Assembly (NCBI GenBank): GCA_963422465.1
Contig: OY730174.1
Coordinates: 2,630,914 to 2,694,913 of the forward strand
Direction: 5' to 3'
Source of the DNA: Lichina pygmaea
Lineage: Eukaryota > Ascomycota > Lichinomycetes > Lichinales > Lichinaceae
Length of the DNA stretch: 64,000 nt
The notes below the pieces were generated by a model that saw only the letters and a program-made list of their open reading frames with translations, was not told the DNA's origin and did no database searches. Below are positions 56,031 through 64,000 of the stretch, piece by piece (positions within the stretch are counted from its first letter, which is position 1; the number at the start of each line of letters is the position of its first letter). Made by a program: the position numbers and the translations under genes.

Positions 56031-56834
56031 GGCACCCCGCCGAGGCATCCAATATTTGTCCGACCGAGGCCCTGCCACACCCTGCAGGACTGCCTCCTAG
56101 CACCTACGCCGGCACCCGCTCCTGCACGGCAAGAGAAGGGATCCCAGCCACTTGGTCCTACGGTAGTTGGGCTGCGAACTCCCGAGGCTGTCCTCGCTCG
56201 GCAGAGTGCATGCGCAGAGGCGCTTTATAATTAGCTGGTCGGTGTCGGTGACCGTAGTCAGCCTTTCACTGAACTCCACAGCTACAGTAGTGCGTTCCTG
56301 CGGCACGTGACCAGACTAAACATTCTCTTGCTGCATACTGTAGGTATCTACCCCTGAATCGTAGTTGCCGTAGCCATAGACCATCGGACGTCAAGAACGT
56401 ACGTACTGTACGGTACGTGCCGTATCTCGGCGTTCGACATGTGTCTAGAAAACAAGAAAAAAACCCCGAACCAGGAATGCAAGACAATTTGTTCTTCAGA
56501 ATCGGGGTGTTGTTGGTGAGGATCGACCCTTGGAAGGCGTCATGCTATACGGCTCCTACAGGAAGTTGATGTGTCAGTTTGTGCTCAGCAACCATTCCTC
56601 AGGATGATCGTGGACTCAAGTAGAGACTTGAACCAGGTTGCACCTTGGTTGTTCAAGTGTACAGTTGCCACAAGTCATGGAGCGGTGCATCAAGACATGA
56701 TTCGCCGGGTGTGAGTGACAGAGACTGGGCTCACAAGGACTCTTTTCCCAATGCAGATTCGCCATGCCAAGTTTCTGACATTGCCATCCGCCGTCACAAC
56801 CTCTGGCGCAAACTCGACGCCAAACCTACTCTGG

Positions 56835-59800
56835 TCAGCAGTGAGCAAGATCACGGTCGGTTGAGTTCACCCACATCTGGTGGACAGCATAGACAATCCT
56901 TTTCGCGCACTGGCCGTTCCGCTCGATCAACGACCCATACGCTTCGTCGACCGTGGCCGGCGCAATCTCGGGGTTCCGGTTGAGACAGTTCTGAACCAAC
57001 GATAGCAAGGCCTTCTCCACCGCACCGGTGATGCGCCCCTCCGAGTCAAGCTCGACATCATCAACGTCGAACCGTGGAACGCGAATCTCAAAGGGCCGAG
57101 AGAGGGCCATGACGCAGTATTTCCCGTCGTGGTGGTATCGAAACTCGAACACGCCCTGGGTCCACCACAGCTTGTCACCGGCGAAGAGCATCTCGCCCCT
57201 AACGTAATCTCGCTCCCGACCGTCCTTGCGCTCGGCGCCAGACACCCGCACATTGCTGGCAACCAGACCATCTGTGGCCCCGGCCACGTCATACGCTCCG
57301 TCGTTGGTGCCGATCCAGCGTCCGGCGGACGAGGCCCCTGTGAACTGCCGCGACGAGTTACTCGCCACCTTGTAGAGACCGACCCAGTCCTTCGCTCCAT
57401 GCTGCAGGGGTGCCGTCCAGGCCACCTTGATCGGTGTCCCGTATTCGAACGTGAGCGCTCCGAATCCACTTCGTCTTTCCAAGGGGATCGACGGAGAGTC
57501 CTGCATCTTCCCGTCCAGCTTCGATGGTCCCTCCAACGCCGCGCCGCTGATCTCGAGGCTGTAGTCTCGAGGATCGAATCCGGCGAGATCGGGGGGCAGG
57601 CGGGTCAGGATGAGGCGGGCGGGATGCTTCCGGAACAACGTCTTGGTGTCCTTGACGAGCAGCTCGACACCGGCGGCGAACTTGGGTCGTGCCGAATCGA
57701 TGAAATCCTCCACGAAATCGACCGTCTCGCCAAGGACCCGGTCAACCCTGCCCTGGAACTGCTGCAACGGAGGAGGCAACGACCGCTTCAGGCTCCTCAC
57801 CAGACCCGCTTCGTGCCGCAGCTGCTGGCCGTAGAGCTTCTGCATGTGCGGCCGCTCGATGTAGTCGATGAACCACAGCGTCACGACGTGGCTGAACAGG
57901 GCCAAGGCGAATATCGCCGAGCTCCTCGTGATCAGCACGACGCCCCAGACCCCGGCGAGACCCAGCACGCGTTCGGGATTGTTCAGGTATCGGTATATGC
58001 CGCCGAAGGTCAGCTTCGGCGAGTTGTCAAAGAAGAAATCGCCGAAGAACCACCCGAACTCCCCCAGGGACGTGTAGATGCTGACGGCGGTCCACACCTG
58101 CAGAGCCACCAACATGAGGCCGACGACGTGCTTCAGGAGGGCCATGTTCGACCGCCAGTCGTCGGGAAAGGAGTACATCTTGAAGGCGGCGGCCAGGAAG
58201 CTAGCGTAACACATGGTGAGGGTGACATGGTACATGCCCTTCCACTGCCGCCAGGCCTCTCCGGTGCTCTCGCCGTACTTGACGAAGTGCCGAGTCCATG
58301 CTTTCAGGTGTGACTGACGGTAGAGAACCCAGCCCAGCCCGACGGACAGCCACAAACGCCAGGCGAAAGCATGAAGGACGAAGAGGGCCTGGTAGAAGGG
58401 CGTCGACGGGGTCGACACGGCGATGGTAACCATGTAGAGCTGCAAGAGGATCACCGCGACGTCGGTGACTCTTCGGAGATCGGTGCTTCTGAGGCCGATG
58501 AGGTCGTGAACCGGCCATGGCTGCAAATCCGCGGGCGGCTGCGTCACCTCGCTCGTATGCGACCTTTGGTCGTCGTCGCCGTCGTCGTTGTCTTCCCCGG
58601 CGGAGCCGAGTTCGTCATGCGGCGGAGTTGCCGGTCGCGTTCGGGTCGGCGGTGGATTATAGGTCTTCTCGATGTGCGGGTCTTCGACAAAGTACAGAAA
58701 CGCAAACTGAGCGGCATGGGCGAGGAGGGACGTGAAGAGAACGCTGTAGCTAGCGGCCATGAGGGATATGCCGTAGTACCCTGCATAACCCACCGAATAC
58801 ATGGGGTGCGGAGCCATCTCGAAGACGCCATCGAACGTCAACTCTTGGTCGATCAGGTAGAAAAAGTCGCCCCAGTACCAGGCGAAATCCTTGACGACCC
58901 GGTGAGCGTCGAGCTTGACCCAGACGTTGAAGCCCACCAACGCCAAGCCGGCCGCCCATCGGATCAGGGTCATGAGCAGATTCTCCTGTGAGGGTTGCTT
59001 GCCGCAAGCAACCGCGAAGAGACAATACGACACAAAATCGCACATCAGGATCAGATCGACCAGACGCCGGAAGACCAGCCAAGTGTTGTATTCGATCGGC
59101 GCCTCGTCAAACTTGTAGTCCTTCGGGATCTTCGTCTCCAGCTCCCGCTTGATAAGGTTATACACACGTGGATGCGGATTTTGACCCGCCGCAGGATCGT
59201 CGAAGACCTGAGACCGCTTCGCCCAGCGCACCAGCCGTCGATGATACGACTGTATGTGGAGAAGGTAGCCAATCCCACCGTTGTAGCATGCTCTCCAAAA
59301 CAGGAAAACCGTGGCAAAGACCGGCTTGCGCGCGGAGGAAGGCAGCAAGAGGAAAAGTAGGATGAGGAAGCCCAATATCGCAAGCACCATGAAATCGGAA
59401 AGGTTCTTTGGCTGAGACGGCGACAGCAACTGAGAGACCATGTCATGTGTCTGAGGGACCAGGAAGGCTATCGGTCACGATTGACGATTAGCATCTTCTA
59501 AAAGGGATATCAACGATGCAGTAGACGTTCGAAGACATGGGAAATAATGTCAATCCATGGCGTAGGCAACGTCAAGCCACAACCAATGGCTGTCATTGTA
59601 AGCAGTGACGTCTTGGCGCGCAGTCGTTCACCACATCAGGATATGATTATATCTTTGGGGATCTAGGAGATGCTGTTCAAACCCACCTGTGCCATCTGGA
59701 GTCCTGCCAAATGTTTTCGGACCTTCGATCAGGTCTTTTCTGTCCTCTTCGGGATTGTCCTTGTAGTCCAGGGTTCGAGAGGACTCCTCCATGTTGTCTT

Positions 59801-59885
59801 TCGGAGGAGCTGCATCGTCAGACTGACATTGGCGCTGGCGAAGCGTGCTCTTGCCATCCAACATATCAAGGGCGTGAGAATTCAT
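56835..59885 (-). CDS. CHO2: Phosphatidylethanolamine N-methyltransferase
   Basis: Proposed exons are 59885-59687 and 59467-56835; phases match, 943 residues, close to the usual 870-960. It adds the first methyl group to phosphatidylethanolamine from S-adenosylmethionine in the ER membrane, on the route to phosphatidylcholine. Exon 1 ends [12 protein letters not shown] and exon 2 begins [20 protein letters not shown], which is the family N-terminus; without exon 1 the protein would lack it. Many hydrophobic helices follow, with the two methyltransferase repeats ([20 protein letters not shown] and [20 protein letters not shown]) that are typical of Cho2. The soluble C-terminal part ([39 protein letters not shown]) is also typical. 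The intron is 219 nt, long for this window. A second in-frame Met lies seven codons in. The loop between the two halves carries a Pro/Asp-rich insert. Confidence 0.94.
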
Positions 59886-61859
59886 GTTGCGCAGATTCCT
59901 ATATGCACGGTGCTGTGTTTAAAGCAGCTATCGGTAGAAGAATCAGAGATACTAATCTGTGATGAACAGTCGGTTCCCGCATTCAAAAGAACAATGAAGA
60001 CCATGGAACTGACTGGAATAAGCGGGGGTGCTCTCCAGCAGGGGCAGTTCTATCAGGCCTCGAGTTCTACTGTAGATTGCATCAAATTGCTTGCAACACT
60101 CGAGATGACAACAACCTTGACAAGATGAAGCCTCGATTGTCGACCATTGACCACCAACGTTCCCCCGTTGAATCAGGAGAACACCCGGTAGAGCCTGTTA
60201 GAAGTGACCTGATCATTGCACTCAATATCCCCACGATGGCTGCGGCGACAACCCAGCGACTGTCAACAATTGCTTTGGTGGGGTGCTGTGGGGGCAAATG
60301 TTCGTTCGTGAGACCATCGGCGGGCAAAAATGACGGAACAATTTTCGGTTCAGAGTACCTCAGCCTCCGTTGTAACGCCCTACTCAAGCGGGGTTTTGGA
60401 TCGCAGGTTAACCTAATTTAAGCTTTTCATACGCATCTAAGGAGGTATTCTGTACTGAAGATCTTTCCATACTTTCCACTCGCCGATCCTCAGACACGGC
60501 GGGGTGTGGGGTGTGAGCGAAGCTAAAGGGTCCGAGGTCGGTGACCCAAAATCACCATTGATGTTTAGTCATCTTAACTCCGGCAAGTCCTTCTATCTAC
60601 GGCAGAAGATGATGCCATTTGTGCGACACCACGCTACCAAAGCTTAGTAAGCATGAGACATGGTAAGTTTTAGCTAGCCCACAGTATCGATGACTAAGAT
60701 TTTGTTATCTTTGCCCCGACCTCGGAATGGCTACGTAAACTCACGCGGACGAGTTTCCGACTCCACAGCTTGAACTGCCCGCTCGAGGGCCTGAGCGTTT
60801 CTCGGCTCTACCGCAGAACGAGCGTCATGCGGGAGGAGAAGCTGGGCTCGTGATGGTAGGATCTGCTAGACTTCGAGTCGACTTCTTGCGGTGGATCTCC
60901 ACTAAGCGCCCTATCAGACGTTCGAGTCTCTCACCTGAGCTTAGGAGGGGCCTCTTCTGTACGAGCATGTATGCCTAGCTGCTCGGGGAACCGACGAAGC
61001 CAGCGTTGGGCGCTCTGGATGTCTGCATATCTACACAACGTGGCGCTTCCTCGGGGAGGCCGAGTATGACAAAGAAATCAACCGGAGCTAACTCCCTTTT
61101 CTCTTATGCCTAGCATTTATCCTCTTGCCGCCGCTAAAGAGATCCCAGGCGGGCTGCCAGAGAAGATAAAGGCCAGTCGTAGGGGTTGTCCATTCGTCTA
61201 CTAGCTAGCGAGGGATTATGTAGCTCATGTCACATTGCTTACCCCTCTCCTCAAGTCGCTCCCTCGACTAGGACTGGTAAACCGCACAATCGCTGAGATA
61301 GAATAAACCTGGCACATACGTATCACCGCATGTGGACTCGTCTCCTGTCCGTGAGATGCTCTACCCGTTCAAGCTGGTTGTTGATCATACTTCACACTGG
61401 CCTCACATCGATGACCTACTGTGATAGTTTCCCCTTCAAGTGAGCTCGTGTCACGTCATGTTGATTTTAAGTTATCTTATCTGGACCGAGTTGATTCCGG
61501 GTAGTTGCAGCCCTACGGTCGAGTGAGTTCATCACCGAGGAGCTTATTTCAACTTCAGGAATACGGCAGGCGATGATAACTACCAGCATCGTTGTCAATT
61601 GCATCAGTCACTGAAGACATGTATCAGATGGAACACCTAAGAGTTGGCATAGTACAGCAGACATCATGGAACATATCAACCATAACGAATGATGGTCATT
61701 TTATATCGTCTGATGCCTCCAAAGAGTGTCGTGTTTGAGTACAGCAGTGGGGTACCAATGTCCCTTTCCCAACAATGCTTGAAAAGACTGAGCTAACAGA
61801 GGTTGAAAAGCAGATGAAACGTTTGACTCTCCGTAGGAGATGGTGAGGACAGGCCTTGG
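59886..61859. other. Intergenic region upstream of CHO2
   Basis: About 2 kb. The first few hundred bases should carry the CHO2 promoter; I see no clear inositol-response element (CATGTGAAAT-type). A minus-strand frame at 60082-60387 contains a hydrophobic stretch (WVVAAAIVGILSAMI) flanked by basic residues and could be a small membrane protein, but nothing else supports it. From 60.4 to 61.86 kb all frames are closed or short. Confidence 0.45.
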
Positions 61860-62815
61860 TCATCCTGGTCCACACCTCCTTCTACCAGGATCCTCGTCCT
61901 CGTCGGCCAAGTAACGATCGAGCGAATACTCCCCGGATCCATCTTGCAGGTGCGCGGCTGCCGCGAAATTTGCTTCCCCCGGAGCCTGATGGACGAGACG
62001 TGCGGGCAGCTCTGCCGCCACTGCCTTCGGCTGCTCTTGCCGCAACGCCTGCTGTCGGGGCATCAGCGGTGGAGCCTGGACGGTCTGATGTGGTCCTTGT
62101 GCGTCATGCTGGGGGTTTGTATGGGTGTAGGCGAATGCCGCCATGTCCCAGCCCATCGCATGAGAATCAGCGACGGATTGACCGGCCGAAGACGCCCATG
62201 CACCAACGTGGCGCAGATCATGGCTCTGGCTTGCGGTATGAGGCACCGAGCCTTCCGCATCCTTGCCAGCCTCGTGTGTATACTGTCTCAGCATGTTAGA
62301 CAGTGGCAGAAAGGCTGACAGGTGCACAATGAGACGACCCCGAAAAGAACAGGGCATCGAATCCACGCTCGCTCGACGTCACTTACTCGCGCCATCCGAC
62401 CAGGATTACTCCTGACGTTTCTCTCCTTCTGGCTCTTTGCGCCTTTGCCTGTTACGTCGTTTGTGGTCATGATCGAAGATTGTGGAGCAACGAGTGGAGT
62501 AGTATGGAACCTGGTGTCCCAGTCATCCCGAAATCCGCTTGCGAGCAAAACTGCTGGCCCCGGGGATCACACCCGGATGCCCCGACATAATGGCTTTTGG
62601 TCAAGGTGCCACGGCATGGGTCGACTTGCAGTCGGGCTTTCTCGAGTCTTTCTCCGGCCAGGTACACCATAGAACCTGGTAGAGCTGCTGCTGCTTGACA
62701 CGATGGATGACTTAACAGGATTGCGACCGGGGGAGTTGGAGCTGTTTCCCGGACCCGGGGTTCGAAAGCATTCTCCCCGACGTGTCGCGTCCGCAGGCGA
62801 CTTCACGCAACCCAT
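61860..62815 (-). CDS. Tentative protein with N-myristoylation-type start MGCVKS
   Basis: The frame starting at 62815 reads MGCVKSPADATRRGE: Gly2 and Ser6 fit the N-myristoyltransferase consensus and Cys3 could be palmitoylated, suggesting a membrane-tethered cytosolic protein. The last two exons are fairly clear: one ends ERNVRSNPGRMAR at 62387 before GTAAGT, and the next runs 62282-61860 (YTHEAGKDAEGSVPHTASQS... to DEDEDPGRRRCGPG), separated by a 104-nt intron with CTAAC/GCTGAG before its acceptor. The first junction (around 62665 to 62555) is ambiguous: at least two donor/acceptor pairs keep frame. The product would be about 230 residues and mostly disordered. No family is recognised. A retrotransposon LTR begins only 114 bp upstream of the ATG. 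Confidence 0.45.
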
Positions 62816-62929
62816 ATCGTACTTAGTAACCAGACCATCAATTTTGTCCGGAGTAACAGGCCACAGGAGCTTGTAGTGTAGGCTGTGTGCTAGATGATTG
62901 AGCTGCTTCCATATTGTTGAAGTTGGGCG

Positions 62930-63123
62930 TGTTGAAGTTGGGCGATCTGCAACGTCATACCACGTGACTTACAGAAGGGCGCTAACCCTAGATTGGGAAG
63001 AAGGGTTTTCTCATTTTTCAATTGTAGACGAATGTCTTAGTACATCCTATTGAATACAAGATCCTATTGTCTTCTAAGTGCCTCGTCATTCTAAAGTGTC
63101 ACCGACACCCGATTATCCCAACA
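62930..63123 (+). repeat. 5' LTR of the copia element
   Basis: About 194 bp beginning TGTTGAAGTTGGG and ending ATCCCAACA, so the tips are TGTTG and CAACA. Its first 15 bp are also present as an extra copy directly in front (62915-62929). It matches the inverted solo LTR at 35023-35215 almost throughout. Confidence 0.85.
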
Positions 63124-64000
63124 GGTTATGAGCCCGGGAAGTCCGCTGACGAGGTTGAATCAACTGTGAAGAAGTCGAAGAAGAAGAGCCTAGAGGAAAA
63201 GGCTGCAAAGAAGGGCCTAGAGGAAAAGGCTGCAAGGAAGGGCTAGCCACGACGTTAGCAGAAGGCAAGCCAATAGGATGGAAGACAAGAAGGAACGGGG
63301 CAGGAAGGTCCTGCTCCGGGGCCCAGAGAACTATGAAGACTGGGCACAAGTTATCAGGATGCGGCTATTGGCCGCAAGAGTCTGGCACACCGTCCTTGTA
63401 GAGCCAGAAGAGTCAGAGATGAAGCCTGCCCAAACATCAGCAACAGGATCCAAAGGTCAACAGGTCGAGGCCACAAAGGAGTGGCAGGATAGCGAGGCAG
63501 AAGAAGGAAAGGCAGCAAACATCATACTGTCGTCAATCAGTGAAGAGCAGCAAAAGCACGTCCGACAGATCAAGCACCCCTACCACATCTGGAATGTCAA
63601 GGGCTAGACGTCGATGACGATCAATAGATTCCTATCGTACAAGAAGGTAAAGCTACAGAAGAGAAATGCAACACAGGAAGGTAAAAACCGACACGAAGTC
63701 AGCTGACTCGTCGCGTGGTCACGTGCTCGTGGTCTGCCCCGTGACATGGAAGACCCTGAAAGGGATCCACGAACAGCCGAACAACAAGAAGCTGCACAAC
63801 ATGATGGTACAGCTGTTTTCAAAGGATCTTGGCCAAACAATCAAAGAGAGAGGGTCAAGGATTCGTGTGCTCAATGCTGAAATAGAGAGCTACGACTCAA
63901 TGCTGAAACTGCCGGAAAAGACATTAGTGATCCTGCTCCTAGAGTTGTTGATGCCAGAATACAACACCATGAAGAAGATCCTCATAACAACAGATCAGAT
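62930..64000 (+). mobile_element. Ty1/copia LTR retrotransposon, 5' part, broken
   Basis: The element begins with an LTR (62930-63123), then a primer-binding-like site (GGTTATGAGCCCGGG), then gag. Gag-like sequence (VLLRGPENYEDWAQVIRMRL, then AEEGKAANIILSSISEEQQK) matches the copia gag/UBN2 type. Coding sequence continues to the window edge but is broken, with about two breaks in the visible kilobase. A short tandem duplication lies between the LTR and gag (about 63189-63245). The rest of the element, including protease, integrase and reverse transcriptase, is outside the window. The LTR is close to the solo LTR at 35023-35215, suggesting moderate age. Confidence 0.85.

Larger units (their letters stand above)
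53546..56834. other. Region with decayed coding-like stretches and minisatellites
   Basis: No intact gene. From about 54.06 to 55.06 kb short stretches look formerly coding but shift frame: NFTNIYDQVDLVLGLIRLRA, LEDLEKRYGVRPLLYNLLRT, TPLDLWQECLLTAV, LVLTEEYLAPILTAAGQHLD and LEPRPIVFIDRQSRTHTRLS. I do not recognise the family. Beyond lie a minisatellite (55511-55590), GTAC-rich DNA (55810-55880), a degenerate GCACGAGGCTA repeat (55895-56030) and about 800 bp up to the CHO2 stop with nothing seen. Confidence 0.4.

Noticed and set aside
60440-61850. Possible rRNA-like or other RNA gene, because some short words looked familiar
   Set aside because: No conserved rRNA core or tRNA fold could be found; similarity was limited to a few bases.
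1-64000. CRISPR array, biosynthetic cluster or prokaryotic defence system
   Set aside because: The window is eukaryotic with spliced genes; no spaced direct repeats and no polyketide or peptide synthase domains were seen.

Overview
This window looks like nuclear DNA of a filamentous ascomycete (Pezizomycotina, quite possibly a Sordariomycete; the sequence does not settle the species). The evidence is GC-rich coding sequence cut by short GT-AG introns (mostly 55-120 nt, many with a CTGAC/CTAAC-like branch site), fungal housekeeping proteins (ERG1, CHO2, ALG5, PSY2, an Est1/SMG7-like protein), long homopeptide runs, and fungal transposon families (pogo/Fot1-type, Tc1-type, Tad-like LINE, Ty1/copia). 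Intergenic DNA is rich in GTAC/TACGTA/TACGGAGTAC words.

Layout. 1-2743 (+): 3' part of PSY2 (protein phosphatase 4 regulatory subunit 3). 5088-9793 (-): a very large Cid1-type nucleotidyltransferase, convergent with PSY2 across 2.3 kb of microsatellites and G-runs. 9.8-16 kb: gene-poor, with a pogo/Fot1-type deletion derivative (13272-14093) and a separate 750-bp element with ~190-bp inverted ends (14541-15290). 16175-16777 (+): small membrane-anchored protein with a collagen-like repeat. 16.8-21.6 kb: nothing recognised. 21661-23322 (+): four-exon gene for a disordered protein. 25298-27490 (-): ERG1 squalene epoxidase. 27889-28198 and 31776-32095: two related Tc1-type miniature elements. 28389-29841 (-): single-pass membrane protein. 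33-35.2 kb: decayed sequence and a lone copia LTR. 35525-36440 (+): Nudix ADP-ribose pyrophosphatase. About 38.8-39.1 kb: LINE tail. 40862-44102 (+): Est1/SMG7-like protein with an N-terminal zinc finger. 45522-46982: second pogo/Fot1-type element. 47257-48600 (+): ALG5. 50328-51920 (+): disordered coiled-coil protein. 53426-53545 (-): intron-bearing tRNA-Ala(AGC). 56835-59885 (-): CHO2. 61860-62815 (-): tentative gene with an N-myristoylation-type start. From 62930: 5' end of a broken copia retrotransposon that leaves the window.

The host genes do not form a pathway cluster. ERG1 (sterol), CHO2 (phosphatidylcholine) and ALG5 (N-glycan donor) are all ER-membrane enzymes but are separated by unrelated genes. 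I see no secondary-metabolite cluster, CRISPR array or rRNA.

The most interesting pattern is in the two pogo/Fot1-type elements. Both have the same CCCGTGCC tips and TA target sites. Both have two hairpins at matching places inside each terminal inverted repeat, and the outer hairpin keeps its shape while its sequence differs completely. All exon structures were inferred by eye from reading frame, splice sites and remembered family sequences; no search was run.
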